64,000 nucleotides of DNA, from contig CAMWNI010000013.1 of assembly GCA_947175545.1 (NCBI GenBank), forward strand, positions 1 to 64,000, written 5' to 3'. The notes under the pieces were generated by a model. The model ran no database searches. It saw nothing but the letters and a program-made list of their open reading frames with translations, and was not told where the DNA came from. Origin of the DNA: an uncultured Porphyromonadaceae bacterium (lineage in GTDB: Bacteria; Bacteroidota; Bacteroidia; Bacteroidales; Muribaculaceae). The number at the start of each line of letters is the position of its first letter. The first letter of the stretch is position 1. The translations under genes were made by a program, and so were the position numbers. Shown here piece after piece: positions 24,199 to 34,270 of the stretch.

Positions 24199-26427
24199 TC
24201 AGAATTTAACAACGCGGGCGTTATTGCCTGACTTTCTGATAACAATCTGACCGGCACGGGGCGCGCCGATTGCGCGGCCCTGAAGGTCAAAGAAAGAAAC
24301 CTTACCGGCCGAAATCTCCGAGTCGGCATCAATAGCCTCGACTTCGCGGATTGAGGTTTCATCGCCAAAGGCAGCAATCTGCGAATTTAGCGTTGTACGG
24401 CCGTAGACATAGTTTGTCTGCACACCGATGTTCTTAATCTCCGAGCCGAACACCTTAACGGTCATCTTATTGTCTGCAAACGACATGTTTTCGACGTTGG
24501 TCACCCCGAAAATAACGTCGGTTGCATTTCGGGTCAGGCCGGGATAATTATCGGTAGTGAACTTATAAGGCTCCGAACTTCCGTTAACGTAGATGCTGAA
24601 GTGGAAGTAAGTGGTCTCATTCGAGCCAACCTTGGTTCCATTCGGAATCAGGATGTCCTGCTTGCCGTCATAAGTTGTCGGGCAGGTGAAGGTCACGTCG
24701 GCTGACGCTCCGTCGGCAGCGACAACCACATCGGAGATTACCGGAGTGTCGACCCCGACAAAGTTTATCTTGCCTCCTGCGGTCGAGTAAGCAGAGCTGC
24801 CCGAGTTGACCGGCGCGCCGGCCTTGTCGAACAGAACGCCAACAACACGGAGTTTCTCAATGTTCTGAATCGGATTGGTGAAGAATTTCTCGATGTTGCG
24901 AACTGCATTGAGGTCAAAATCTTCAACGTAAGTAACTTCCTCATACTGCTTGATTTCAGCCGGAATGCCCTGAGCGACACCGTAAGGATTCGGGAACGAC
25001 AGAACAACGTCATTAAACTTCAGGCCGGTAACGGCAGCCTTCTGGCCGACGAAGAGTTCATCAAGCAGGGGAACACCGGTCGGCGCCGAGTTATAGTAGT
25101 AGTTGCTCTGTTCCCAGGACGGATCTTCCAGACCGTCGGCAACGAGACATGCGCCGATACGGAAGTCTGCACCCTTCTGGTTTTCGAGGAAGCGGACCTT
25201 AGTGGTCGAGCGCAAAATGGTTTTCTCTTCGTTTGCCCATGAAAGTTCAACCTGAACGTTTGAGTTTGCAATCTTCGCGGCTTCCTTGGGCCAGCTTGAG
25301 GTCAGATTGCCCGGATCAAAGACCGTGCCGCGGTTAATAGTGGCGCTGGGATAACCCGAGATGCCGACGGGATAAGAACTCATGACGGCCATCGGGTCGC
25401 TGTTATGGTAAGCCAGACCGACGAAGGTTTCAGGGAAATCAATGTCGAGCTGCTCCATGGCGGCATATCCGCGCGGACACCATCCGCACCAGAGTCCAGT
25501 GAACTCTTCGACGAGGGGACGGTTAACGGGAACAAAAGGAGCGACGGACACTTCGGCTGTCGACTTGTTGGCAGAACATTCAACTCCGTTTGCCTTTTTC
25601 AGCGTCACTTCCAGGTTGTAGGTGCCGCTCTGCTCGGGAACGTCAATTGAAATGGTTGAGTTGACAAATGAGCCAAACGAAGCCTCGACGGCAGGCGACA
25701 GTTCCTTGACAGCAGTGCCGCTCTTGTCACCGATTGAATAGGTATATTCAACGGATTTCAGTTCATTGGTGCCGTAATTAGAGAATTTAACCATGATTTC
25801 GCTCTTTTCGCCGCCAACAAGCGCATACTTCGAGTTGAGCGAAATTCCTGCGGCATCAGCGGCAAATTCGCCATCGAGAGTAACGGACATGGCACTCACC
25901 GCACCAAGGTCAACAGACTTGGACGTCCAGTTCAGCACCGAGCGGGTTGCATAGATGTAGAGGCCGTCGGCATCAGTACCGGCAACTACTGCGATAGGCT
26001 TGCAGCCGACCGAAGCAGACACTTCTTCAACCGGAATCGTATAGCCGACGTAAACGCCTTCTTCAGTAATCGTATACGGTTCAGAGAAGGTGCATGACAA
26101 CTGGCCGTTCTTCAGCGTTGCGGCTTCGGTGCATATGTTTGCCACATTGGCCTTGTTTTCACGCTTCAGTTCGGTTGTCAGGAATGCGGTGCATTCGCCA
26201 AGGGTCGTGGCTTCCAGATTGACGCTGACGGGAACAGACATCGAAGTAACCTTACAGCCTACCAGTCCTGGCTCTTTAATGCGAATTGCAACGTTGACCA
26301 CCTCCTTTTTGTCATAACCGAAGCGCGATGCGACATCGCCTGCACGGTTATAGGTGAAATCAACAATTGAGGCATTGGCGGCAAATGTTGCCGCTAACGC
26401 AACCATGATTGCGGAAATTTTCTTCAT
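24199..26427 (-). CDS. Secreted thioredoxin-fold (Omp28-like) protein with C-terminal DLQGR tail
   Basis: 742 residues with signal peptide (1-19). Residues 20-290 are beta-rich, Ig-like. A thioredoxin-like domain follows with CxxC in LWCGWCPRG near residue 312 and PLVEEFTGL ahead of it, the Omp28-related pattern. The C-terminus FFDLQGRAIGAPRAGQIVIRKSGNNARVVKF is a T9SS-type sorting-like tail, so the protein is probably surface-exposed. The redox function of the CxxC is inference. It lies 27 bp after the previous gene, as the last of three. Confidence 0.8.
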   Translation of the reverse strand: MKKISAIMVALAATFAANASIVDFTYNRAGDVASRFGYDKKEVVNVAIRIKEPGLVGCKVTSMSVPVSVNLEATTLGECTAFLTTELKRENKANVANICTEAATLKNGQLSCTFSEPYTITEEGVYVGYTIPVEEVSASVGCKPIAVVAGTDADGLYIYATRSVLNWTSKSVDLGAVSAMSVTLDGEFAADAAGISLNSKYALVGGEKSEIMVKFSNYGTNELKSVEYTYSIGDKSGTAVKELSPAVEASFGSFVNSTISIDVPEQSGTYNLEVTLKKANGVECSANKSTAEVSVAPFVPVNRPLVEEFTGLWCGWCPRGYAAMEQLDIDFPETFVGLAYHNSDPMAVMSSYPVGISGYPSATINRGTVFDPGNLTSSWPKEAAKIANSNVQVELSWANEEKTILRSTTKVRFLENQKGADFRIGACLVADGLEDPSWEQSNYYYNSAPTGVPLLDELFVGQKAAVTGLKFNDVVLSFPNPYGVAQGIPAEIKQYEEVTYVEDFDLNAVRNIEKFFTNPIQNIEKLRVVGVLFDKAGAPVNSGSSAYSTAGGKINFVGVDTPVISDVVVAADGASADVTFTCPTTYDGKQDILIPNGTKVGSNETTYFHFSIYVNGSSEPYKFTTDNYPGLTRNATDVIFGVTNVENMSFADNKMTVKVFGSEIKNIGVQTNYVYGRTTLNSQIAAFGDETSIREVEAIDADSEISAGKVSFFDLQGRAIGAPRAGQIVIRKSGNNARVVKF

Positions 26428-26454
26428 TGATTCTATTTAACTGTTGAAACTTAC

Positions 26455-28074
26455 TTATTTGATAATCTTCTTGGTTTTTACTTCGCCGGAGGCGGTCACG
26501 GTGCGCTGAATCAGCAATCCGCATCCCGCGCCGCTGACCTTACGGCCGCTCAGGTCGAAATACTCGGTTGAAACCTCGGCAGCTTCCGCGTCGCTGATTC
26601 CGCCTTCTTCCTCCTCTGAAGCAACGGCATAGGCGATTTCTGACCGGAATTCGTTGTCGCCGTCCTTATAGATTGCCTGAACGCCGAGCGACTCAAACCC
26701 TTCGGGATAGATAACCACACCCTGAAGGCCCATTTCGGGGAAGAATTCGATGTCACTCCCGTTTGCGAATTTATACGGAAGGAAATCAACAGCCTCCGTC
26801 AGACCATCATATTCATCCGGTTCAAAGGTATAAGGCTCACCGTCAATGTAGAGACACCAGTAGAATTTATCTTCATCCAAAATCACTTTACCATCGGCAG
26901 AGATATTCGGAATATAGAAATAGAGCTGGGCATAATACTGGCTATCGGCCGGATAGTACGTATCAATAACGGGCTTCGAAACCAGAATATCCGCGTCCGG
27001 ATCCGGCTTCGTAAGCGAACATTCGACCATTGAAGTCAGAGCTCCAACCATATCCAGGCCGGGAGCGAAACAGATCGGCGTCGAACCCAGGTTCAGCTCT
27101 GAAAGGTTTGAATTGACTGTAAACTCAAACGGACCGGAGATCTGGGTAAGCGCATCGTAGGTGCCATAGTCCGGATCATCAATTGTCTCGACTTTTGCAG
27201 CATAGGCGTTAACACAGCAGTGGAAATTGTCGTCGATGCCAAGGAACTGACCGCCTTCGAAAACAACCGTTCCATCCTTCAGTTCACCCTTCACGACTCC
27301 GTCAGGCAGGTCGCGATAAAGGCCGGAGACGTAAAAGTCCGTTCCGTCAACCGCAACGTTGACCTTTCTCGCCTGGGTTCCGCTGACAAGGTTATACTCC
27401 TCAATAGTTACGCCTTCGGGAAAACCCTGAGGCTCAGCCTTCAGCGGAGTGCATGACATCAGCACGTCGCCAATACCGCAGCGATACCATGCGCCATCCA
27501 TATAAACCGCATCGGTCATATAACAGTTGGAGTATTCCGACATCAGTTCGAGACTGCCGTCCTCGCCAACATAATATTTGATTACCTGCTCTTCGGCCAG
27601 TTTCAGCGAAACATTATCGCCCGACAGGGACATATTATACAGAATAGCATAATCCTCTTCATCTGCCAATGCGTAATAACCGAGAGCTTGCGGAAATTCG
27701 AACGTTGCAATTCCGTTCTCAACAGTACCGACCAGATAAGACAGCGGATAGGAAGCAAGCGAGATAATCGGACCGACGTAGATTTTATCGTCCAGGGTTG
27801 CAACCTCAGCGACAAATCCGTCAATCTTCTGCATTATCGTGTAAGTCGGGTCGATTGTGATGTAGCAGGCTCCGCTTTTGGCCATAGTGGTTGAAACGGC
27901 TCCTTCAGGAAGAGAGGTGACCGGGTTGAAGTCACCGGGCGCAAGTTCCGTGATTTCAGGCATAGGAGCCTTTACGCGATGCGGGCCGCCATTAACAGCC
28001 GAAAAAGCAGGAGCCATTGACCCGACGAGGGTCAGTGCTGCAACTGCAACCTGTCTGAAAGTATTCATCTTCAA
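26455..28074 (-). CDS. Secreted protein, paralogue of the next gene upstream
   Basis: 539 residues with signal peptide (about 1-26). Near the start it carries FNPVTSLPEGAV, the same block as the gene encoded upstream. Repeated strand-rich segments (DGEPYTFEPDEYDGLTEAVDFLPYKF) correspond to DGDLYAFEPDEFPSLPKAADEIPYGY in the paralogue. The C-terminal EYFDLSGRKVSGAGCGLLIQRTV…KTKKIIK is a DLSGR-type sorting-like tail. Function unknown, probably surface or extracellular. Confidence 0.75.
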   Translation of the reverse strand: MKMNTFRQVAVAALTLVGSMAPAFSAVNGGPHRVKAPMPEITELAPGDFNPVTSLPEGAVSTTMAKSGACYITIDPTYTIMQKIDGFVAEVATLDDKIYVGPIISLASYPLSYLVGTVENGIATFEFPQALGYYALADEEDYAILYNMSLSGDNVSLKLAEEQVIKYYVGEDGSLELMSEYSNCYMTDAVYMDGAWYRCGIGDVLMSCTPLKAEPQGFPEGVTIEEYNLVSGTQARKVNVAVDGTDFYVSGLYRDLPDGVVKGELKDGTVVFEGGQFLGIDDNFHCCVNAYAAKVETIDDPDYGTYDALTQISGPFEFTVNSNLSELNLGSTPICFAPGLDMVGALTSMVECSLTKPDPDADILVSKPVIDTYYPADSQYYAQLYFYIPNISADGKVILDEDKFYWCLYIDGEPYTFEPDEYDGLTEAVDFLPYKFANGSDIEFFPEMGLQGVVIYPEGFESLGVQAIYKDGDNEFRSEIAYAVASEEEEGGISDAEAAEVSTEYFDLSGRKVSGAGCGLLIQRTVTASGEVKTKKIIK

Positions 28075-28130
28075 TTATTATTTTAGGGTTTTACTTAAAA
28101 ATTCTTATGTGCGATTCGTTTACGCCCGGG

Positions 28131-29756
28131 TTACTTAACGACAACCTTGCGCACCTGTCCATTGGAACGCATGATGACGATTCCCTTGGCCGACTCGCTG
28201 ACCTTGCGGCCGCTCAGATCAAACATCTCGACGCGGTCCGATGCGGCGTTGATATCGTTAATCGAGTCTTCCGGATCTTCAGGTTCCTCCTTCTTAACAT
28301 CTACTGTAACGATTTCGCTGCGATAAGTCCGGTCTCCGTCAATGTAGACACCCTGGACCCCGATAGATTCAAAGCCTTCAGATCTGATAATGACACCCTG
28401 CATGCCGTTACTGAATGCAAAACCATAGTCCGGCGTCACTTCCGTGTCATCATAACCGTAAGGGATCTCGTCGGCAGCCTTCGGAAGGCTCGGGAATTCA
28501 TCAGGTTCGAATGCGTAGAGGTCTCCGTCAAAGTAGATGCTGAAATAGAGTTTCGACGGATCAAGCAGATTGATGTCGCCATAAACATACGAGAGGCTGA
28601 ACCAGAGTTCCGACGTATATTCACCGTCTGACATGGTGAACTCGACATTATAGGGGGCGGGAACCTCAATCGGCGCATCCGTGGGCTTGCCGATACGGAA
28701 GTTTTCAAGCCAGCCAAGATGGTGGATTTCGCCGGTCGGAGTGGTCGTGAACGCTACGTCCTGGACCTTGTTGATGATGTTCTTTTCAGCATCATAGGCC
28801 ATAGTGATATTTCCGGGCAGACGGTCGAGTCTGCGAACAATGCCGTAGCCGGGAAGGTTAACCAGTTCAATGTTGACGGGAGCGGCATAAACCAGGCCGC
28901 CATAATTATCCAGACCAATAATCTGAGATGAATCAAAAACAAAATTGCTGCCAAGAATCTGGCCTACCATCACTGCGTTGGGGGCCTTTTCACACAGGCC
29001 GCGCAGATAAACGTGGTCCGTACCGAAACCGACCTCGACGCGACGGTTGCTCAGTTCGCTGATATAGTTCCAGGTCTGCATTTCAACATCCTCGGGAATC
29101 TCCGGGGTCAAATCTGACTGCGGAACGATTGTTTCAATGATGTCACCACCTTTCCAGTATTGCCACTGGTCATTGTCAACGTAACCGAGACCGAGGTAAA
29201 GACCCTTATTTCCGGGTTCGGCAACAAACGAACCGTCTTCCATAATTTTGAATTTCAGTTCCTGAGTCGCTGCGGGGGTGAATACATCCTGCTTGGTCAT
29301 GCCGGCCGGAAGCGGCATAAAACCCTCAGTAATGTCAACCGTAGTGCTGTAAAGAAGCGCATAATCGTCAAAATAACCAACCGGAGATGACGTATCGTTC
29401 TTGCGGTCGAAAGCCTGCGGGAAAGAGAAAGTGACAATGCCTTCCTCAACAGTGCCGACAAGGTATACGCTCTCTTCCATATACTCCATCATCGGCATGA
29501 CGTAGACCTGATTAAGGACAAATGCAATTTCACATGAACGGCGTTCAATCGGGTCCGTTGCGATAAACACCGAGCCGAACGAATCTTCAACGGTCGAACT
29601 CAAGCCGTTCTTACCGTAATTCAGCGCCACGGCTCCTTCGGGCAGAGAAGTAACCGGAGAGAACCCGTCGGGGACAGCAGGCACCACCGCCATTGAACTT
29701 GCGGTCATCGCCAGGGCCGCCACTGCTGAAGTGTAGAATCTCTTCATAGATTTCAA
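28131..29756 (-). CDS. Secreted protein, tandem paralogue of the downstream gene
   Basis: 541 residues with signal peptide (about 1-23). FSPVTSLPEGAV near residue 32, the FEPDEF…IPYGY segment and the C-terminal MFDLSGRKVSESAKGIVIMRSNGQVRKVVVK are shared with the neighbour 56 bp downstream. A local duplication is the simplest origin. It is first of a three-gene minus-strand run behind a -7 element at 29806-29813. No known catalytic motif. Confidence 0.75.
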   Translation of the reverse strand: MKSMKRFYTSAVAALAMTASSMAVVPAVPDGFSPVTSLPEGAVALNYGKNGLSSTVEDSFGSVFIATDPIERRSCEIAFVLNQVYVMPMMEYMEESVYLVGTVEEGIVTFSFPQAFDRKNDTSSPVGYFDDYALLYSTTVDITEGFMPLPAGMTKQDVFTPAATQELKFKIMEDGSFVAEPGNKGLYLGLGYVDNDQWQYWKGGDIIETIVPQSDLTPEIPEDVEMQTWNYISELSNRRVEVGFGTDHVYLRGLCEKAPNAVMVGQILGSNFVFDSSQIIGLDNYGGLVYAAPVNIELVNLPGYGIVRRLDRLPGNITMAYDAEKNIINKVQDVAFTTTPTGEIHHLGWLENFRIGKPTDAPIEVPAPYNVEFTMSDGEYTSELWFSLSYVYGDINLLDPSKLYFSIYFDGDLYAFEPDEFPSLPKAADEIPYGYDDTEVTPDYGFAFSNGMQGVIIRSEGFESIGVQGVYIDGDRTYRSEIVTVDVKKEEPEDPEDSINDINAASDRVEMFDLSGRKVSESAKGIVIMRSNGQVRKVVVK

Positions 29757-29805
29757 TTGTTGGAAATTAAATGTTAATGGGCTTAGATATTGTTAAATTC
29801 AATTG

Positions 29806-29813
29806 CAAAAATA
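29806..29813 (-). promoter_or_regulatory. -7 promoter element of the secreted-protein operon
   Basis: TATTTTTG on the minus strand, about 50 bp from the start codon at 29756. It is divergent from the MATE promoter at 29907-29914. Confidence 0.55.
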
Positions 29814-29906
29814 TAAATTTGTGTTAAATATCATGTCATTATGTTGACAAAATCGCCAATGTTTCGCCCTTTTTACCAACAAATTGCTCAATTTCGTAAA
29901 TTTTTG

Positions 29907-29914
29907 TAATTTTG
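29907..29914 (+). promoter_or_regulatory. -7 promoter element of the MATE gene
   Basis: TAATTTTG ends 7 nt before ATG 29922. Either the mRNA is leaderless or translation starts at the second ATG (29940, MLERDGMTRK), leaving a leader of about 20 nt. Confidence 0.6.
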
Positions 29915-29921
29915 CGCGCTT

Positions 29922-31256
29922 ATGAAAGAACGGATTAACATGCTTGAACGGGACGGAATGACCCGCAAACTGGTAATGTTCGCACTGCCGATAATGGCCA
30001 GCGGCATTGTCCAGCAATCATTCAACGCGATTGATGTCGCGGTTGTCGGCCGGTTCGTCGGCTCGTCGGCCGTTGCAGCTGTCGGCACTAACGGCCCTGT
30101 AATCAGTCTTATCATTAACCTGTTTATCGGTATCGCAATCGGTTCGAACGTTATCATTGCAAACTATATTGGCCAGCGCGACGACCGCGGAGTCCAACGC
30201 GCCGTACAAACGTCGGCGATGCTCGCAGTTTTGAGCGGGATTCTGCTGCTGACCATCGGACTGTTCGTTGCCGGCCCGGTTCTCGGCGCGCTCTCCACCC
30301 CTGACGACATCATTGACGACGCAACGAACTATCTACGCATCTTCGCTCTCGGATTTCCGGCCATGATGGTCTACAACTTCGTAAGTGCAATTTTGCGCAG
30401 TGTCGGCGACACGCGTCGCCCATTCTATTGGCTCTGCGCCGGCGGGGCGCTGAATATAGGCCTCAACCTCATTTTCGTGATTTTTCTCGGAATGGGAGTC
30501 GAAGGTGTCGCAATCGCAACCGTTGCCGCAAATTATCTCAGCGCAACCGGCGTCACATTCATCCTGATTTACGAAAAATCGCCCCTGCATCTCGACCTCC
30601 GGAACATACGGCTTCACTATCCCGAACTGCGAAAAATTCTCAGAATCGGCCTCCCGGCCGGACTGCAAGGCATGGTCTTTGCACTCAGTAATACGTTCAT
30701 TCAAAGCGGCGTCAATTCCTTCGGGCGCGAGGCCATGGCCGGTTCGGCAGCGGCCATCAACTTTGAGCTTTACTGCTACTTTGTGATTTCCTCGTTCGCT
30801 CAGGCTGCGACCGCCTTCATCTCTCAGAACTTCGGCGCCGGATTCCGCGGAAATGTGCGCTCCGTTTTCCGACGCTGCATGGGGTTGAGCATCATTTGCT
30901 GCCTGCTGTTGAATGTCTTTTTCTGCATTTTCCGCGTTGAATCGCTCCTTCTGTTTATCAACGGTCATGAAGCGATTGAGTTTGGCGCAATCCGCATGCA
31001 GTACGTGCTGCTTTTTCAATTCATTGCCTGTTCCTATGAGATTGCCGGGGCGTCAATGCGCGCCCTTGGCTATTCAATGACCCCGACGATAATCGTCATT
31101 CTCGGCACATGCCTGCTCCGTGTCCTATGGGTTAGCGCCGGCCCTTATGCCGTCTTCCGCGATCTGCTGTTGGTCTATCCCCTGAGCTGGGTAATTACCG
31201 GTTCGGCCGTACTGATTGCCTACTTCATTGTTGCCCGCAAACTAAAAATTGCGTAA
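29922..31256 (+). CDS. MATE-family efflux transporter
   Basis: 444 residues, about 12 membrane spans. It fits the MATE pattern: ALPIMASGIVQQSFNAIDVAVVGRFVG at the N-terminus and MVYNFVSAILRSVGDTRRPFYWLCAGGALNIGLNLIFV at mid-protein. It exports drugs or cationic compounds by Na+ or H+ antiport; the substrate is unknown. Its stop codon overlaps the -7 element of the next gene (31254-31261). Confidence 0.9.
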   Translation: MKERINMLERDGMTRKLVMFALPIMASGIVQQSFNAIDVAVVGRFVGSSAVAAVGTNGPVISLIINLFIGIAIGSNVIIANYIGQRDDRGVQRAVQTSAMLAVLSGILLLTIGLFVAGPVLGALSTPDDIIDDATNYLRIFALGFPAMMVYNFVSAILRSVGDTRRPFYWLCAGGALNIGLNLIFVIFLGMGVEGVAIATVAANYLSATGVTFILIYEKSPLHLDLRNIRLHYPELRKILRIGLPAGLQGMVFALSNTFIQSGVNSFGREAMAGSAAAINFELYCYFVISSFAQAATAFISQNFGAGFRGNVRSVFRRCMGLSIICCLLLNVFFCIFRVESLLLFINGHEAIEFGAIRMQYVLLFQFIACSYEIAGASMRALGYSMTPTIIVILGTCLLRVLWVSAGPYAVFRDLLLVYPLSWVITGSAVLIAYFIVARKLKIA

Positions 31257-31261
31257 ATTTG
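31254..31261 (+). promoter_or_regulatory. -7 promoter element of the DUF2752 gene, overlapping the MATE stop
   Basis: TAAATTTG. Its first three bases are the MATE stop codon. The ATG at 31276 follows with an AAAAAAGG ribosome-binding sequence. Confidence 0.5.
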
Positions 31262-31275
31262 CGACTGAAAAAAGG

Positions 31276-31632
31276 ATGAAACGCGCAATAATCATAGCCG
31301 CAGCCGTCTCGTTGGTCATCTTTGTCCGAGCGTTTGACCCGGTCGGAGGTCCGGTCCCCTACCCCCGGTGTCCGGTCAAATGGCTCACGGGGCTGGATTG
31401 TCCCGGCTGTGGCAGCGCACGCGCCCTCCACTCTCTCCTTCACGGTGAATTCCGTCAGGCCTGGGCCTACAATCCATGGATGCCGGTCGTTGCCGTGATG
31501 TCGCTGATTGCGTTCGTCGGAGCTTCGCGTCCCGGACGTCTGCGTAGTTTTATCCATTCGCCGCTGACCCTTGGCACGTTCATTGCTCTAAGCCTCGGTT
31601 GGATGGTCTTTCGCAACATTTTTGGACTTTAA
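31276..31632 (+). CDS. DUF2752 membrane protein
   Basis: 118 residues from ATG 31276. Cysteine motif CPVKWLTGLDCPGCGSARALHSLLHGEFRQAWAYNP is diagnostic of DUF2752. Three membrane segments. Function unknown. A longer TTG-started frame at 31249 is rejected because it would start inside the MATE gene and upstream of the -7 element. Confidence 0.85.
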   Translation: MKRAIIIAAAVSLVIFVRAFDPVGGPVPYPRCPVKWLTGLDCPGCGSARALHSLLHGEFRQAWAYNPWMPVVAVMSLIAFVGASRPGRLRSFIHSPLTLGTFIALSLGWMVFRNIFGL

Positions 31633-31647
31633 ATCTCCTCCTGTCAT

Positions 31648-33801
31648 ATGCATCATATGCAACGAATCGACAACGAAACAGTGCGCCGCATTCTCGACAC
31701 CGCCGACATAGTTGAAGTGGTCGGTGACTTTGTCAAACTGAAACGCAGCGGAGCCAACTACATTGGCCTCTGCCCCTTTCATAATGAGCGCACTCCGTCT
31801 TTCTCCGTCAGCAAGGCCCGCGGCATCTGTAAGTGTTTCAGTTGCGGCAAGGGAGGCTCGGCCGTCGGCTTCATCATGGAACTTGAGAAGTTGAGCTATG
31901 TCGAGGCGCTCAGATGGCTTGCGAAAAAGTATAACATCGAAATCAAGGAACGCGAACTGACCGCCGACGAACTGGCCGCAGCCAGCGAGCGTGAAAGTAT
32001 GCTTGCGCTGAACGAATTTGCGCTTGACTTCTTTGAACACTCCCTGACCGAGACCGACGAAGGGCGGAATATCGGGCTTTCCTACTTCCGCGAGCGCGGA
32101 ATCTCTGACGCGTCAATCAAGAAATTCCGTCTCGGTTACGCGCCGGAAAAGCGCGACGCTCTCTCCTCTGCGGCCATGGCCAAAGGTTATAGCGGCGAAA
32201 TGCTGAAAGCAACCGGACTCTGTTCCCTGACAGAGCGCGGGACCTACTATGACCGTTTTCGCGGAAGGGTTATCTATCCCGTGTTCGCACTCAGCGGCAA
32301 GGTGCTTGCTTTTGGCGGCCGAACTCTAAAAAGCTCAAAAGATGTTGCGAAATACGTCAATTCACCCGAAAGCATCATCTACCACAAATCAAACGAACTC
32401 TACGGACTGTATCAGGCCCGTCGCGCAATCGTTTCGGCCGACAAGTGCATTCTTGTGGAGGGCTATATGGATGTGATCTCAATGAGTCAGCGTGGGATTG
32501 AGAACGTTGTTGCATCAAGCGGAACCTCGCTGACCGAGGGCCAGATTGCACTGATTCATCGTTTCACTTCGAACGTCACCGTTATCTATGACTCTGATCC
32601 GGCCGGAATCAAGGCCTCGATTCGAGGAATTGACATGCTGTTGGCGCAGGGAATGAATATCAAGGTCATGTTGCTTCCGCAGGGTGATGACCCTGACTCG
32701 TTCGCCAAATCCCACACGCTGGAAGAAATTCAGAGTTACATGGCCGAGCATGAGACCGACTTTATCCGCTTCAAGGCGCGCATAATGCTCAGCACAACCA
32801 ACTCTGACGACCCCGTTGCGCGTGCCGGCATCATCTCCTCCATGGCCAAGTCGATTTCGGTTATTCCCGATCCGGTTCTGCGCAGCGAATACGTTAAAGA
32901 GTGCGCGCGCCAGCTCTCGACATCGGAAGAGGTCGTTGCACTTCAGGTTTCACGTTTTCGCAACGAAGGCCTTGATCGCGAAGCCGGCAAAGCGCGTACG
33001 GAAGAAGTGACGCAAAGCGTTCCCGACCCGACGATTCAGGTTCGCACAACCCGCAATGCCGACAAATCAGCCTTCCTGCGTCCGGGCGAGAGCGAAATTC
33101 TGCGTCTGCTGGTCCGATACGGAATGATGACCATCGCCGAGAGCCAGGACGCGGAAGGAAATCTGACTGAAATTTCCGTGCTTGACTATGTACGCTCAGA
33201 ATTGGAACCGGACAACATAACGTTTACCAATCCGGACCTTGACGCACTATATGGAGCCATACTTGACCTTCAGCCCCAATGGGAGGCCGAACTGCCAGGA
33301 CTGCAAACCAGGGCCGAGGCCGCCGGGCGCGACTTCTCAGAAGCGGAACTCGGGGTTCTGCGTTCTCAGGCGCTGTCAATGTCCGAAATGACTAAACGGG
33401 GTAACGACATAGCCGCGCGCGCCGAAGAGGTAAAATCCGGTTTCGTTTCCGACGCGGCCGAGCAGTTTATTGCCCGCAGGCTCGCCGCCAGCCCTGACGA
33501 CACGGTCCGCGCCATGGCTACGTCTATGATTAGCGAGAAATATGTTCTCAGCAAAATTTACACGAAAAACAACCAGAAAATCGAAACCGAGCGAGATTTG
33601 CTGAGCATCCGGGTTCCGCGCGCGGTCTATGGACTGAAAATTGCACGGCTGCAATGGGACGAGAAGGAACTCAGACTCATGCTTGCCGAAAAGGCCGGTT
33701 CGCCGGAAAGCGTTGAAATCCTTGCATCGTTACAGGAGATGCGCCGAATCATCGCAGAAATTGCAAAATATCTCGGCGAACGCATAATCCTTCCCCGCTG
33801 A
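31648..33801 (+). CDS. dnaG: DNA primase
   Basis: 717 residues (714 if the second ATG, MQRIDNETVRR, is used). It makes RNA primers at the replication fork. The CHC2 zinc finger is CPFHNERTPSFSV…CKCFSCGKGG at about 42-70. The TOPRIM domain is around CILVEGYMDVISMSQRG with IYDSDPAGIKA, and a DnaB-binding-type C-terminus follows. The length exceeds E. coli DnaG (581) because of a longer C-terminal half, usual in Bacteroidetes. Confidence 0.95.
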   Translation: MHHMQRIDNETVRRILDTADIVEVVGDFVKLKRSGANYIGLCPFHNERTPSFSVSKARGICKCFSCGKGGSAVGFIMELEKLSYVEALRWLAKKYNIEIKERELTADELAAASERESMLALNEFALDFFEHSLTETDEGRNIGLSYFRERGISDASIKKFRLGYAPEKRDALSSAAMAKGYSGEMLKATGLCSLTERGTYYDRFRGRVIYPVFALSGKVLAFGGRTLKSSKDVAKYVNSPESIIYHKSNELYGLYQARRAIVSADKCILVEGYMDVISMSQRGIENVVASSGTSLTEGQIALIHRFTSNVTVIYDSDPAGIKASIRGIDMLLAQGMNIKVMLLPQGDDPDSFAKSHTLEEIQSYMAEHETDFIRFKARIMLSTTNSDDPVARAGIISSMAKSISVIPDPVLRSEYVKECARQLSTSEEVVALQVSRFRNEGLDREAGKARTEEVTQSVPDPTIQVRTTRNADKSAFLRPGESEILRLLVRYGMMTIAESQDAEGNLTEISVLDYVRSELEPDNITFTNPDLDALYGAILDLQPQWEAELPGLQTRAEAAGRDFSEAELGVLRSQALSMSEMTKRGNDIAARAEEVKSGFVSDAAEQFIARRLAASPDDTVRAMATSMISEKYVLSKIYTKNNQKIETERDLLSIRVPRAVYGLKIARLQWDEKELRLMLAEKAGSPESVEILASLQEMRRIIAEIAKYLGERIILPR

Positions 33802-33817
33802 TACGCAAAAAAAGAGA

Positions 33818-33849
33818 GAGACTGTCTGACCCGAGGGTCAGACAGTCTC
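33818..33849 (-). terminator. Intrinsic terminator of rnpB
   Basis: A near-perfect 14-bp stem (GAGACTGTCTGACC with its complement) and a short CGAG-type loop. On the minus strand it is followed by CTCTTTTTTT. It sits 15 bp past the rnpB 3' end. Confidence 0.9.
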
Positions 33850-33863
33850 CCGTATGAGAAAAA

Positions 33864-34260
33864 GGAGCCGGACTATAAGCCGGGTTATGTCAGCACCGGA
33901 ACGGTTATCGGCAAGCCGAACCGCCGGGCCGGTCCGTCATTTATCTGAGCGGCGTGTTGCCACGAATCGCGCTTTAGCAGTCTACCCCCCGGCAGCGGGC
34001 GAGCAACCCTTAATTGCCGGTATACTTGACCTTGCAACCCATAATGCGTGCGGCGCCTCATGTCACCATGCGGCCCGGTAAGCTCTTACCTTACCTTTTC
34101 ACCCTTACCGGACCCCGAAAGGTCCGGCGGTTATTTTCTGTCACGCTAATCTGCCGTTATGAATTCCGACAGGTTTCCGTTAAAAACTATGGCGCTCTGC
34201 GTTGCCCGGACTTTCCTCACACAGCCTCTGAGGGCTGCGCGCGACGAACCGTCCGGCTCC
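33864..34260 (-). ncRNA. rnpB: RNase P RNA (class A)
   Basis: 397 nt. Near the 5' end, the minus strand carries the universal GAGGAAAGTCCGGGC-type block (34199-34223 region). The two ends, GGAGCCGGAC at 34251-34260 and GTCCGGCTCC-type sequence at 33864-33873, are mutually complementary and form the P1 helix. It is the catalytic RNA that matures tRNA 5' ends. It lies 10 bp after proS on the same strand, so read-through from proS is possible; no separate promoter was identified. Confidence 0.95.
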
Positions 34261-34270
34261 TTGTTTTTTC

